Numbered from the stretch's first letter, positions 12,084 through 24,075 are shown. The stretch is DNA of 64,000 nucleotides from Calycina herbarum (GCA_001414485.1 LLEY01000124.1:62001-126000); one strand, 5' to 3'. A program made the numbers and translations. Notes: a model not told the origin generated them from the letters alone.

Positions 12084-12786
12084 TAACCTCTTTTCTGTTA
12101 GAACAATTACTTACAGTTATTGTAGTGTCATAAAGCCGACAAAAAAGGGGGCCAAACTTGATAGAATAATTCGGTTCGCAATTGGATATTTATTTTCTGA
12201 AACTCCCAGAATAACCTATAGTTCTTCTGGTGATTTAGGTTTGAATCATCGTGGCAGCATCATTGTAGGAACTCTCTAGATGATATTCCAAGCACAGTAA
12301 ACTGTGAAGTACTGAACCAACCAGACAGATAGACGAACCCAGTTATGCTTCTTCTCTTGCTGTGGTGTTTAGGAAAGAACCCCACAGGTGGTACATTTTA
12401 GATACTCTACAAATACAAAATTGGGCTATTGCTGCCTTTTATATAGAAACAGGGTTCCCCCATCTCTGGCGAACAATCTGGGTTTTGTATAAATTTTATT
12501 TTATTTTTGCGGACCTTGAGCGAATTTGACATTCTTCTACCACCATCATACTCCTCCTCCATGTCTATACAACATTTGTTTCACGAAAAAATGCTGTGCT
12601 TGGGGATAGCACGTTGACTTTTTGCGACCGGGAAGCGTCAAATTTGGCGATTGGGTAGGTAGGTGTTTTCAGCTGGATGCAAGGCTCCCCAAGAGGCATA
12701 GTTGTGTCTACCATGCTCAACCTCAATTGTTCTCATCACACATGACAATCCGACAACATTTCCTAAGATTCAAATGATGCTCCAAG
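12084..12786. other. Intergenic, no gene seen
   Basis: AT-rich 3' flank of the transcription factor, then the upstream region of the vWA gene. A T-rich tract lies near 12490-12515. The frame at 12702-13073 overlaps the true first exon of the next gene in another phase and is not supported. Confidence 0.5.
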
Positions 12787-14760
12787 ATGCCTCCAGTTTT
12801 CGCGGGATGGCGAAATATCTTTCTCCGTCGACCACCTGGAAAATACAACACACGTTCCACGCCCCTTGCCAGCGTACAACACCAGCAAACCCCTCCTCGG
12901 GCAGCACCCCACCCAAACCCCCATCCAATACCGCCAAATCAACCCGTAAGGAACCATACCCCTTTTTACAAACAGTACAACTTTTGGACAACCGCATTGG
13001 CAGTATTTGCTATTCTTGCTGCACTCGCCTTTTTCCTCTTACAATGGCTTTACCAGGATTGGACCGCCCATAAAGATTTCCGAGAGTATTGCCAATCGGA
13101 GCAGGTGGGTAGTCGGGCGATTCAAGAAGTTACTCTAGCTAACTACGGTATTGATAGGACGCGAATAAAACTTCGACAGCTTCATGCGATCAAGCACTCA
13201 CAGTCCCTTTGCCACCTCCCCCATTTTCACGCATACAAGTTGCGAAGCATTCGATTCGAGGTATTGGGTCTTTGAAGGTTTTGGTGCGATATAATGGGCG
13301 ATCTCAAATATTGGTACGAGTTGCAATCGGTATCTTTTTGTTGGCACTACTCGTATTTGTTTTTGCGAGAACAAACATTCAGTGGTCCTTTTTAGTTACC
13401 TCTACTCCCTCGGATGAGGAAAGCGTCTTAGGGTACCAGAACCGGGTTTTCCAGGGTAATACGGACTCTGTAACGCCTGTTGGACGTTTGGCATCATCTC
13501 CTACACAGCAAAACGCTTCGATCCAAGATAGTAGCACCAGCCGTGCATCTGCATTGGACTCTGGTGATCACAGCGGACTACGCCGTCGACGAGACGACGT
13601 TGAGATTAAATGGGTTCCTCCTGTGTGGGAGAACACTTCGCAACAAATTGAACGCAACCATACATCGGCATTGGAAGCTAGCAAGCGCAGTAAATTACGT
13701 CGTCGACCTGGATTTCCTGAGGCCTCGGAGTTCTCAAATACGAGTTTAAATAAGGAACTCAAGAACAACACTCCACGTCAGCATGATCAACCTCACCATG
13801 GACTGCCACTCAAGCAACCCAGACGTGGATCGACTGAGATGGCAGAGCTGATCAAATTACCCCTTGCAACTGCCCTGAAGTGGAGAGAGGACACGAAAAA
13901 AGGACTTCCTACTGAACTCCCAAACCCTGAATGCTTATCTAAGTTGAAGGGAAAAGACTACGTTAGTAAACCGCCATGGAATTTCCTCTTCCTATCCTTT
14001 ATAAATCCATCTAACGATTCAACAGGCTTTCATAGTGGATGACTCAGAGTCAATGTTAGCACATTGGAAGGAAGTACAGAGTCTGTTTTCGATACTGGCA
14101 TATATCTTGAATATGGTAGACGATGGTGGTGTAGACCTACGCTTTTCAACCTCTGACAAGTATTATAATTCCAGACGACTGGCCCAACTATTGCAAAAAA
14201 GAAAGCCGCAAGGGATTGGTGAAATTGAAAAAAGGCTAGATGGAATTCTCTGGGGTTACATAGCTCGGCTGCGCCAAGATCGAGTCCACCAAGATCAAAT
14301 GGATTCAAGCGAACATCTCGAGTCACTACATGCCAGTAGAGAAGATATCAGGCCATTGGTGATATATGTTCTTACTGATGGGTTGTGGGCGCCAAACACG
14401 GATCCTGCTTCTTCGATAAAGAATCTTGTAAATGAACTTGCAAGACTTGGACTCGATACAAAGCTGGTCCGGATACAGTTTATTAGCTTTGGGGGTGATG
14501 ACATTGGTCTGAAGCAACTGGGGCGACTTGATAAGCACTCTTCGAGGTTGAAACATCCGATGTATTTTGCAAGTCGCAACAGAAAATATTTGGATATTGT
14601 GCATATTACCCCATCGACAGACGACAATCTCTGGAAAATGCTACTGGGGAGCGCGATTGATGATCATGAATGGCAGGCTTCATCCCACAATGGGATGGAT
14701 TCTGGGAAGGGGCTTGAAACTCTTGAAATAGATTTTGGAAACAAAACTACCCCGATTTAG
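12787..14760 (+). CDS. Two-TM protein with von Willebrand factor A domain
   Basis: Three exons (12787-13108, 13204-13961, 14026-14760) give 604 residues. A Pro-rich N-terminus leads to two hydrophobic segments, about residues 66-89 and 142-162, likely membrane anchors. A Ser/Arg-rich linker follows, and from about residue 358 a vWA domain: KDYAFIVDDSESM carries the MIDAS pattern D365-x-S367-x-S369, then VIYVLTDGLW and VRIQFISFGGDDIGLKQL. vWA domains bind partners through a divalent metal; the ligand here is unknown. The first intron (95 bp, donor gtagtc) was chosen because it joins the two hydrophobic parts in frame; donor gtgggt four bases earlier would shift the frame. The stop at 14760 could be bypassed by a GC-AG intron, so the C-terminus is uncertain. 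Confidence 0.72.
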
Positions 14761-14819
14761 AAATCGTCCTAAACTGGATCCGCATCAAAATTGTAGATCA
14801 CGTGCCGGTTAATATCGAC

Positions 14820-15148
14820 ATGGGAAATGAAGGTGGGTCGTGACGAATATTGGCAACGCAATCTATTTTCCCGCAGAAAAAGGAATGAAGCAAATCAGTT
14901 GCAAACCCATATGGTATGTTGGGTCTGGACGGGAGCTTGAAGAGGAGAGATTGGACTTGCGGTTAGATAACACCACAGCCTCAAGAACCACATACTATCC
15001 ATATCACGAGTTCTTGAAATCTAATTTGGATTTTGTGCAGGCAGTGATTCAGCATTCAACGCTCTCTTTCGGTGACGATTCGACATCCATTTTATTTGGG
15101 GATCTGAGCTTTGAATTTCAAAATAGAACAAAAAAGCTTCGTGTGTAG
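14820..15148 (+). CDS. Small hypothetical protein (uncertain)
   Basis: If the GT-AG segment 14833-14876 is an intron, ATG at 14820 opens a 94-residue protein (starting MGNEEKGMKQISC, ending NRTKKLRV). The frame shows no recognised domain. It starts only 60 bases after the vWA stop, on the same strand, so it may be the 3' end of that gene through an intron I cannot place, or a remnant. Without the intron a non-ATG frame from 14840 covers the same residues. Confidence 0.28.
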
Positions 15149-15240
15149 TTGAGCAGTAAAGAGATCGCCCAAGATCCGAGCTGTGCGAATACAGATAAAT
15201 ATGAGAGTCTCAATGTTGGAGTAAGAAATCATCACACTCA

Positions 15241-15288
15241 CCATCTCCTTCACTCTTTCTTTCCTTCACTTCCTTCTTTCCTTAATTG
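15241..15288 (+). promoter_or_regulatory. Pyrimidine-rich tract upstream of tyrosinase
   Basis: A CT-dominated stretch of about 48 bases (repeated ctttcttt and cttcctt patterns) ends about 75 bases before the tyrosinase ATG. Such tracts commonly mark the transcription start region of highly expressed filamentous fungal genes. Confidence 0.45.
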
Positions 15289-15363
15289 CTTTCGAGACTC
15301 ACACTAATCGTTTTGCGATCTTTTCTATCTCATTCTTTACCCGTTTGCAAGTTTCTTGTGAAT

Positions 15364-16508
15364 ATGTTTTTCCAACTTTCAGAACTAGCTGCACTCGTAG
15401 CTATCACGACTTTGGCAACGGCCGCTCCTCAGCACCATGCGAGAGATACTACAACCGATTGTGTCAAGGAACAGAGGACTTCATGGCATAATATGACTAA
15501 TGATGCAAAGAAGGCATACATCGATGCTGATCTCTGCCTCATGTCACTTCCCGCCACAATGGGATTTCCTGGGGCTCAAACTCGATGGGATGACCTTATG
15601 TTCGCCCATACAAATTCAACAAACGTTGTCCATGACGTGGTATGCCAATTCAACCCTTTCAAACACTTCTTATTGACCTATCCAGGGTGGATTTCTCCCA
15701 TGGCATCGCCTTTTCATGTATACTCATTTGACCATGATCCAAAATGAGTGCAACTACACTGGAGTACAACCGTAAGTTAAAATCTTGCCTTTTCGGGAAC
15801 TTCGCTGACGGAACTTAGATATTGGGAAGAACTTCTTGACTCTACCAACCTTACAGCATCGCCAATCTTCCATACGGAATATGGTTTCGGCGGAGATGGG
15901 AGCGGAGACGACGACTGCATCACTGACGGACCTTTCGCAAATCTCACATTGCACCTGGGCCCCATCTACGAAGTCACCGACAATTGCTTAAGTCGAAGTC
16001 TTTCAGCAAACTCCATCACTTGGGCCAACCAGACTTACCTTGATGCTTGTTACGCCGCAGAGGACTACGAGACCGCATACCCATTGTTCTCTAGCAAGCC
16101 ACATACCGCAGGCCACGCAGCCGTTGGTGGTGTTATGTTGGACGTAACCTGTAGCCCTGGTGGTAAGTTTTCTTCCAGTCAATAATCAAGAATATACTAA
16201 CAAATATAGACCCAATCTTCTTCCTTCATCACACGAACCTCGACCGCCTCTGGTGGAACTGGCAAGCCATGGATCTCGAGTCCCGTCTCACCGATATCAG
16301 CGGCCAGAATGTCCCAGATGCCGATTACATCTCTCAAATGGGCATTTACAATGTCACTGACTCTTGGTTGAATTACGACGGCGACAACGGAGGAAATGTG
16401 ACTACTTTGAACCACACCTTGAGTGTGTTGGGATTGATTCCCAATGCCACCATTTCAGACGTCATGGATATCCGTGGAGGAAGCTTGCTTTGCTACGAGT
16501 ATATTTGA
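15364..16508 (+). CDS. Secreted tyrosinase (common central domain)
   Basis: Four exons (15364-15639, 15686-15771, 15819-16162, 16210-16508) give 334 residues. A signal peptide (MFFQLSELAALVAITTLATA) starts the protein. The type-3 copper site is recognisable: CuA His82, His90 and His99 (HDVGGFLPWHRLFMYTH), CuB His216, His220 and the His242/243 pair (SKPHTAGHAAVGG, then GDPIFFLHHTNLDRLWWNWQ). Several N-glycosylation sites (for example NLT and NST) fit secretion. Fungal tyrosinases hydroxylate monophenols and oxidise o-diphenols to quinones, used in melanin formation or in attacking phenolics. The short length, without the C-terminal lid domain of mushroom tyrosinase, matches secreted ascomycete forms. 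YWEE replaces the usual PYWDW after CuA, so substrate scope may differ. The HHTNLDR region begins right after the last intron. Confidence 0.93.
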
Positions 16509-16888
16509 GAGATTGGTAAATGGTTCAATCACCGTTTGCCCTTGTTCAAAGGAAGTGCTTGATAGAGGTATGTGGATGTAGTGTTTGGGTCGTGGCTTTT
16601 GTATATATGAATTGGAGGGGAGAGTTTTTGTAGCACGCATTCTTTTGTATATAGCAATTGAAGACAAGAGGTCTGAATAATTAGACAGCAAAATTTGTAT
16701 CTTTCATCCCGCATCTTTTTTAAGTAAATTTAAGGACCCAACCAGGGGGAGGGGGGAGGGTCAGTGGAGCAAAAAAGGTGCTCGCCACCCAATGATAAGC
16801 GAGTTATCGGCTCAAGTTCGGCCTTGTTCCCGATAAGAGCTCCAATGTTTTGACTTACATACTTCACAAGCAGACCTCCTCATCCACC
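16509..16888. other. Intergenic between tyrosinase and HAD hydrolase
   Basis: The 3' flank of tyrosinase, a purine-rich GGGGGA run near 16745-16760, and the promoter of the HAD gene. No gene is seen. Confidence 0.5.
16794..16808. promoter_or_regulatory. Palindromic GATA-type motif
   Basis: gataagcgagttatc is an inverted pair of GATAA elements with a 5-base spacer, 81 bases upstream of the HAD gene ATG. Another gataag lies near 16832. GATA factors in fungi regulate nitrogen, iron and light responses; binding here is inference. Confidence 0.35.
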
Positions 16889-18415
16889 ATGCTTCTGCAA
16901 ACTTCACGCTTCACTTCAGCAAGATGTCTGCCTTTCACTGGACCGGCAATAAGACGGATCCTATGTTTTTCAATGCAGAGTTTTGCTGGACCAAACCGGA
17001 ATGCCCCTCACTCAAAGGTTAACAATTCACCCTTTTCCACCACTTCAACCTCTTCGCAGTCACTCCGCCAGTTCTCAGCGATCCCATCAACCACTATATC
17101 CTTCTACAAACCAAGATCTCTGAGTACTGGCGCTCTTAGCCGCCCGTCTCGCCCAAGTCTTGGCCCTAGAAGCTTTACAAGCGTCCTCCCCAGCTTTGCC
17201 TTTGCGTTTGAGTAAGTATACAATTGCCATTGAGGATTCAGTACCTCCCAAACAGAGCATATGCTAACAAAATTCTCTTCCTAGTATCGATGGCGTACTC
17301 CTACGAAGCTCTGCTCCGCTTCCTGGCGCTTCGGAAGCTCTTAAATACCTACACAACAATAATATCCCCTTCATTCTGTTGACCAATGGAGGTGGAAAGC
17401 ATGAGAGTGCCAGGGTTGCAGAGTTGAGCCAGAAGCTAGGCGTTCCTCTATCCGAAGAAAACTTTGTCCAATCGCATACACCATTCAAGCAACTTGTTGG
17501 AAGCTCAGAGACGAAGGAGGGATTGGAAGATAAGACAGTCTTGGTTACTGGTGGGGACGGGGATAAATGCCGACAGGTGGCAGAGATGTAAGTGTCAATC
17601 AATTGACAGTTTATGGTATACTGACAATGATTCAAAGGTATGGATTCAAAAACGTTGTCACTCCTGGCGATATTCTCATGGCATATCCAACTATCTGGCC
17701 CTTCAACCAAATCTTCTCCGAATACTATAATAACAACACTCGCCCTCTTCCGAAGTCCGTCGACCTACAAAACCTAACCGAGTCGCTCAAGATTGATGCC
17801 GTCTTCATTTTCAACGATCCAAGAGACTGGGCTTTAGATTCTCAAATCATTCTTGATCTACTTCTCTCAAAGGATGGCTATTTGGGTACCTACTCGGAGA
17901 AGAATGGCGACTCCTCTCAGCCGAATAATGGCTGGCAACAAGATGGGCAACCAAAGCTCTACTTTTCCAACCCAGACCTCTTCTGGGCGACTTCACACCA
18001 CATGCCGCGCCTCGGTCAAGGTGGATTCCAGGCTTCTTTGCAAGGTGTTTGGGATGCCACGACGAACGGTGCAGCTTTGGAACGGACTATCATTGGTAAG
18101 CCACACGCCGCAACATACAGATACGCCGAGGAGGTCCTGAACAAGTATCGTGCTCAGTTGCCGACCCTCAATGGGGACAAGGCCACCAAGCTGGACCGAG
18201 TCTTCATGGTTGGTGATAACCCGGAGAGTGACATTTTGGGTGCCAATCAATTCAAGAGTACACAAGGAACGGATTGGACCAGTATTCTCGTCAAAACTGG
18301 TGTGTATAGAGATGGAACTGAACCTGCACACAAGCCAGTCGTTATTGTTAATGATGTTTTCGACGCAGTCAAATGGGCACTCAAAGAGGAGAAGTGGAAC
18401 GGTCGCCTTAAATAA
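16889..18415 (+). CDS. HAD-superfamily class IIA hydrolase, CECR5 (HDHD5) type, probably mitochondrial
   Basis: Three exons (16889-17211, 17285-17587, 17638-18415) give 467 residues. The first 100 residues are Ser/Arg/Thr-rich and lack acidic residues, as in a mitochondrial presequence. HAD motif I follows at FAFDIDGVLLR with nucleophile Asp108 and acid/base Asp110; motif II is LLTNGGG; the class IIA cap follows; motif III Lys is in IIGKPHA; motif IV is MVGDNPESDILGAN. The sequence style (GGGKHESARVAELSQKLGVP, KPHAATYRYAEEVL) is that of the CECR5 subfamily, whose members are mitochondrial phosphatases of unsettled substrate. The ATG at 16889 follows a weak context. All catalytic residues are present, so the gene is likely functional. 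Confidence 0.93.
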
Positions 18416-19793
18416 ATTTCGGCTTCTCATATGATTTCCCATTCTTGTAAATCATTTACGGTGTTTTGGTTGCGTGTCACGCAGTTTCCTGAGAATCTGG
18501 AAATTTGCGGTCTTGGATTTGCATTTTAGCGGGAGCATCGAATTGGGTTAGAAAACAAAGCGTACAAAATTCGAAGATAGATAGAATGATACCATCTGAT
18601 AAGACCAGAAGTTTGTTGGCTTTCGAATCTCTCTTTGAATATGGAAAGTCAAGTGTTTTACCCATTTCATTTCTCGGACTTTCTTTTCAAACAAAGTTGT
18701 CACTCCTCGGAGTTATCTCCTGGCTCCAATTTCCTTTTACACCTTTGACTGTTACACTTGAGCAGGATGATTAAGTATTGTGTTATGATGGGAAGTCAGC
18801 AAAAGCAGCCCGATGATTCAACGAGGGTGTTTAGCGAAATATCTCTTGGTAACCATCACCCACCCACATGTATTACACACCCTCTTCAAAAAACAATTAT
18901 ATGATCAATAACGTAAGATTTATGACGATGCGTCCAGTTTTGAGAGACCACGCTTGCTCGGCTTCCACTCGGGGTTGAACACTCTTTTATTCTGCGATGC
19001 AACTTCATATATTCAGCGGCGACAGTTATTATCTCTTTTGTTTCTCCAATCCCGGTTTTTTTGACTGTCAGTTGAGAGCCGCGGCAATGGCAAAACACCA
19101 AAGCGATACCGGAAGATATTGAAAGAAGTGGTGGTGTGTAAGATCTTACCTCCCTTCTAGATGATGAAGTTTGTCACTCAACACAATCGCAACAATTGAG
19201 TCAGAGAAGAAAGCATTCATATATCATCTCATTCAGAAGAAAACTTGATCTTTTGGTATGTTCAGTTGACTCCTAAAGCGACACTACGATATAACTTCTT
19301 TTTCGGTTGTTCGGAGGAGGCTCGGAATTTCACGGAATATGGCTTGGCAGGTATTGGTCACGTGTGGCAACCCCCTGGATCTAACCATGTAAATGTGAAT
19401 TTTTTAGGTCATTTGTGGTGTGATAATAATATTTTGTGAGCCGAGTTTACTCAGTCTACTTCGTTTCATCAAAACGTTTGAAACTATTCGGTATCTCGGT
19501 GATATCTCGTTCTAAAAACTGGGGCACAAGAAATTGCCCTGAGAAGATGCTTCTTTGTTTACCTGGTTGAGAGGGGATTCTCTTTTCTCGATGATATATA
19601 TATATATCAAAGTCCTGCCCTCTTCTGAACTTTAATTACTCACTTCCATCAGACTATAACATAGATCCACAATATCTCTCATCAACCAAACTTTTAAAAC
19701 GATAATCACAGCCAATTATTTCGGCTCGCCTCATCGTCATATTTCAAAACAATACACACCAATCAATCACTGCCACACCCAAACTTCGAAAAC
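18416..19793. other. Long intergenic region, no gene seen
   Basis: About 1.4 kb. Frames at 18505-18774 (plus) and 18886-19101 (minus) are open but motif-free with no splice logic. The right half is the promoter of the small gene at 19794 and carries a TATA-like tract and AGGGG stress-type motifs (near 19572). Confidence 0.5.
19593..19608 (+). promoter_or_regulatory. TATA-like tract
   Basis: gatatatatatatatc lies about 190 bases before the ATG at 19794 and is followed by an A/C-rich leader typical of fungal 5' UTRs. This is the strongest TATA candidate in the gene-bearing half. Confidence 0.45.
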
Positions 19794-20024
19794 ATGTCAC
19801 CGTCAGTCAAAAGCTTTTGGAAAACGATCTCGACAGGATGGGTGATTGAATACCCAAGCGAAAACAATGGGCCTGCGGATTTTTTCGATGGGAAGGATAG
19901 GAAACCGTATGGATATAATGCTGAGAGGGCTGCGAGAACTGCGCCAGGATCGGAGAATTCATCCACACGAGCCTCGTACGCTCAGTCTCGTGGGAGCAGC
20001 AGTGAGGGAAATAGATGGCCATAA
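19794..20024 (+). CDS. Small hypothetical protein, 76 residues
   Basis: A single-exon frame starts at an ATG in good context (cgaaaacATGtc). The protein begins MSPSVKSFWKTISTGWVIEY, then a polar middle with FFDGKDRKPYGYNAERAAR, and a Ser/Arg-rich tail. There is no signal peptide, membrane span or known domain. Support comes from the TATA-like tract and leader upstream and from a protein-like composition. I do not recognise it. Confidence 0.5.
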   Translation: MSPSVKSFWKTISTGWVIEYPSENNGPADFFDGKDRKPYGYNAERAARTAPGSENSSTRASYAQSRGSSSEGNRWP

Positions 20025-21530
20025 GGTTAGATAGATGGTTGGAAGATATACACGTATAGCTGGCTGTGTGGGGTTTGGCGCAGTGATTGGGGAACGGGAA
20101 GCGAGGGACTGTCTTGGGCTTCTTGGGTTTGAAGTGAAAAGTGATGAACAAAGAAGGGCTCTTGGGAGAGGTCGACTTTGACTTGGCGGGAGGTTGGTCC
20201 AACCACCATCGATGCTGTTCAACGAACGGGGTGGCGTTCGTGGAGAATTTCCACAGGCACACGCATACATTAAGCTGATGGAGACACGAGAGGAGGTATA
20301 TAATTAATTTGGTTTCTTTTCGACATTTTAACTGTGAAAATGTATAAACAGCACTACAGTTTCGGTAATAATAATTCAGTTTTCTCTCCTCGTTTCCTTT
20401 ATATATATGAGCCGATGGTAAAAAAAGCGTTCGATGAGTTTATTCTCAGCATCAAAATATACTAGGAAAGCATGGAGTGTATGTGGTTACACTTTTTCTG
20501 CATGTACTCTGTGGCAGACAGGCATCAGGCGCAACGCTTCTAGTTCTGCTACAACCTACTACTTCTGACACGAAACTATTCCACTGCATCATGCGCCCCA
20601 TTGTTTTCCTTTATTGTGTCGTGTATACTGAATTAACCACATCATCAAATTTCGTGTTCCAATGTACCCTCCCGCGTACAACCTATCGTGTGGTAGAGAG
20701 CGTTCCACTTGGCGGATATTGGTCCAATTAGTATTGGCATTAGCCTATCTCGCACGACTGGCTGTAATGTGGCTGCATGTTGGCAGAGTATCATCTTAGC
20801 TTTGCATACGCTGTTTTTGCAACTGCCCAATAATGTTGCTTCGAAATGCCTTAACTCACTCACCACTTGCTTCCTCGAAAACGACACATATTTTGAGGCG
20901 TCTTAAACAGATATAGAAACAAAACACTATTCCACTTCATCTCATAAACCAATGAATGTGGCAAGGCAAAAGTGAGAGCTTGCGCCAACGAGATGATAAT
21001 TCGAATCTGCATAAAAAGATGTGTACCGAGTAACAAAATAGTCCACTTTTCAGATCATCTTAACCAAAATCCTCGGTTTCTGATAGTATCTCTTGCTTAA
21101 ACACGATAGATAATGGCTATGTCTGATCGTAAGGAAAATGATGCTTAAGTCTCGTATGGAGTATATATAGGTAGAATCCGTCTCGCTTGTGCCCTATTCA
21201 CCGCCACTTTCTCCAAACGCACGAACGAAGTTAAAGTCCCAGGAGTAATTGGGCGCAGCAACTTCCTCCTCGAAACCAATTTGAATGAGAAAGTACGGGA
21301 GGAGTGCATGAAAAGATTCCAAAGGAACGTAGAGCCCATCAGATAACCCACCCTTTACTCTCAAAACTTTTGTTAGCCCAGCTGCAAACCCTCGGTTTCG
21401 CGATAACTTCATGAAAAGAAATATCCTCTCCTTTGTATGGGCCAACTTCCGCCAAATTATATTCCAAATTTCGTGGTGGGTATGTTCCGTTGTTCCGTGC
21501 CTCGATTCCACTTTATAGCAGCCCCTCGTT
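20025..21530. other. Intergenic, no convincing gene
   Basis: About 1.5 kb. The minus-strand frames at 19807-20270 mirror the small gene and its 3' flank. At 21194-21541 a 115-codon minus-strand frame is open and may be an alternative last exon of the gene at 21531-21928. Nothing else is supported. Confidence 0.45.
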
Positions 21531-21928
21531 TCATAAATCACAGAGATCCTGTAATTCTTTCTTTTCGTAATATTAGACTCTGTTTTTGCACTCCAAGAAT
21601 AGAATGCTTACCTCAGATAACAGTGAGGGGACAAAGATAGTCCATTCGTTAAGTTGAAGCTAGAACCTGTCAGCACTAGAACGGATCTTTCTCTTTCCTA
21701 TTTGAAACCTACTCTTACATGATAACCATCAACCCCGTAGCGTGTATTCAACTTTTGCCGCAACCGTATTTTATTGACGTAGGGTGTTGGTATATGTTGT
21801 GGTATCCATTTTGTTTGACTTCGAGGCATGGTTGGGGTGGTTGTTGAACTGGGTGCTGGTGAAGATGCAGGGCTAGAAGTTTCCAAACTCGTGTTGGAAT
21901 GAGTCGAGTTTTCTGTGAGGGCGTTCAT
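21531..21928 (-). CDS. Small hypothetical protein (three exons, uncertain model)
   Basis: Exons 21928-21719, 21659-21612 and 21548-21531 join at canonical sites (gtaaga...ctag and gtaagc...acag) to 91 residues. The N-terminus is Ser/Thr/Pro-rich, then WIPQHIPTPYVNKIRLRQKL, RYGVDGYH, and finally LNEWTIFVPSLLSE. The middle looks protein-like, but I know no family. An alternative uses a weaker donor (gtttca at 21704) and reads through to the long open frame ending at 21194, giving a protein of about 200 residues. A transcript would decide. Confidence 0.4.
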
Positions 21929-22300
21929 TTTGAAAAAGGGGATGACAGTCTGGTTTTTTAAACTTGTGGAATAAAGAGGTAGGAAGGGCAGACTGCCTGG
22001 CAGCTTTTAAGGCTTTATCAGGGCGGGCTGTATCCCGAGCTCCGTCAGCTAAAAATTCTGTCGGGGGCGATACGCAGTGCCACAATTAGAAAGGCCAGTG
22101 AACACACCACTCGTGTAAGTTGAGCTACAAATACCACCTTTGGCCTCTCGCTTGACATTATAATTCTGGTATTGATCATCAACAAAGATATATTACTCTT
22201 AGTATAAACTATTATTAGGTATCATATTCCAGTCGTGTATTTGCCTCCTGTCAATCTTTTTAATGTTTTTTCTTCATCATATATCGGCATCCAGCAATGT
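21929..22300. other. Intergenic, no gene seen
   Basis: Upstream region of the minus-strand small gene and 3' flank of the kinase gene. No frame here is supported. Confidence 0.5.
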
Positions 22301-24075
22301 TCAGCTACCCTGATTTTTCATCAGGTAGTCTGTATCCAAAACAGCTTTCTCTAGAATAATACCCAACATCTTCTCAAGATCCTCTGCACTAATTCTGTCC
22401 TTGACTTCAATTACGATCATCTGGGTCTGGATTATATCCAGTAGCTCAAGAAGACACTCCGAACAACGATCGGATTTTCGAAGCGTAGTAAACCATACTG
22501 TCACACTTGGCCGCACTTCTGTGCTACGCGAGTCCTTGCGTGGTCCGCCGTTATCAGAATAATAATAATCGTCTTCCCAGCCAGTGATCGCTGTTGCCAT
22601 TCTTTCGCGTGCGAAATCTGCTAGCCCGGATTTCCCCATGCATAACCAAGTAAGAAATTCAAGAAAGGTACAGCCCAGACTCCAAATATCATATGCTCGA
22701 GATACCACAAGACCGGTAGCAAGTTCGGGGGGAGAATAGGTTGCAGAGCCCGTGATATTCTTTGGGTCCTGTAGGGACCGGGACTCGACTCGATGGAATC
22801 TACCTAGTCCGAAGTCTGCGATTTGAAGGAAACTTGGTGTTCCATTGTCCTTATCGATCAGTAATACATTTTCCGGCTTAATATCGCCATGTCGTCCAAA
22901 TGTTTCATCAGTGGGAATATTCCATTTTACATTGGGAGGTCGAAAAGTTCTCGAAGTTGTAAAGCGATCCAGTTCCAGTGGGACATTTTGAGTATCCTGG
23001 GACACCTTTGGCTTATAGACATGAATAGCAGCCAGCGCAGATACCAATCCTTTCAGTTGATACAAAACCCAGAGCAAGTGTTTCGCAGTCCAAGCCGGTA
23101 ACTCCATTGAATCCCAATATTTTCGAAGGTTTGCTCTGGCGAAAGGAAAAATAAAGTGGTATCGAGTGCCCAATCGATACGTGGCAAGTAAGCTCATCAA
23201 ATGAGGATGCTCTTGCATTGTTAGGGCACGGAGGAATCTATTTTCTTGTTCAAAGTCGATCTCTTTGTATAGTCTTTTCACGGCTAGCAATGGCTCCTAG
23301 TGGGTGTTATGAGAAGCCGTAACACATCGAGGTAGATAGAACTTACACCAGTGCCTGTTGAAGCAATCACATTTTGGTGTGCAGGGTGAATCCGCACACT
23401 CCAAACCTCCCCATACCCACCCCTTTCTGTCTCTTCCTTTTTTTCGTTGTTCTCGATGAATGGCATGATGATATTCTCTGGCAGAACACAGTGTGGTATT
23501 TTTTCCATGTTTCTACGCAAAAAAACCGGGGCTTGGACGGACCATTGGTCACGATGAAGGCTCTGAATTTGATGTTGTTCCCATTGGTATATCAATCGTA
23601 CCCCGCATTCTCTATGATCAGGGACTGTGCAAGAAGCATGCTCTTGTTTGCAAAGAACGTAGGGTTGATTTCCACTTTTCTCTCCATAACGACCTTTGCA
23701 AAGTGGGAGGTTGGTATCGTCTAGGTCTTCGTGTACAAGTCTTTGTACAATGCTCTCCCAGTTCATGTGAGTTCCGAAGCAAACCAATAGAACATATATT
23801 CTCTTCTTGGATTTGCAGATTGAACTTGCATATTTGCGGCATTTCTGCTCGTCTTTTGCCAATCCGCGATCTGTATTCTTCAACTGAAGCTCCACAACAT
23901 CCTCCACAACTGCATCGATTATATTCGTGGGAATGAAGTATCGATCCGAATCCACGGGGTTTTCAATTTGGTGTGCCAATATCAAATCCTTCAAGTTCAT
24001 TCCTTTCCTAAGTCCGTCCAAGAGCTTCGATTGGGGTCCATCGATACCCGGGGAAACTAGACAGTTTTGTGTCAT
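22301..24075 (-). CDS. Protein kinase with an uncharacterised N-terminal domain
   Basis: Two exons (24075-23347, 23296-22301; 50-bp intron) give 574 residues. Residues 1-215 form a domain I cannot name (DSDRYFIPTNII, a helical middle, DDTNLPLCKGRYG); it recurs in the decayed paralogue at about 28842-29477. The kinase domain follows: Gly loop ERGGYGEVW (219-225), Lys250 in LAVKR, catalytic loop HGDIKPEN with Asp381, Lys383 and Asn386, DFG at 404-406, and YSPPELA plus YDIWSLGCTFLEFL in the C-lobe. The Arg of the usual HRD is replaced by Gly, but the catalytic Asp, Lys and Asn are intact, so activity is likely. This style is common in large lineage-specific kinase families of Pezizomycotina, often near heterokaryon-type genes; its function is unknown. 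Probably cytosolic. Confidence 0.87.

Noticed and set aside
19807..20270. Minus-strand frames of 103-151 codons over the small gene
   Set aside because: They oppose the better supported plus-strand start with TATA tract and leader and have Ser/Pro-rich shadow composition.
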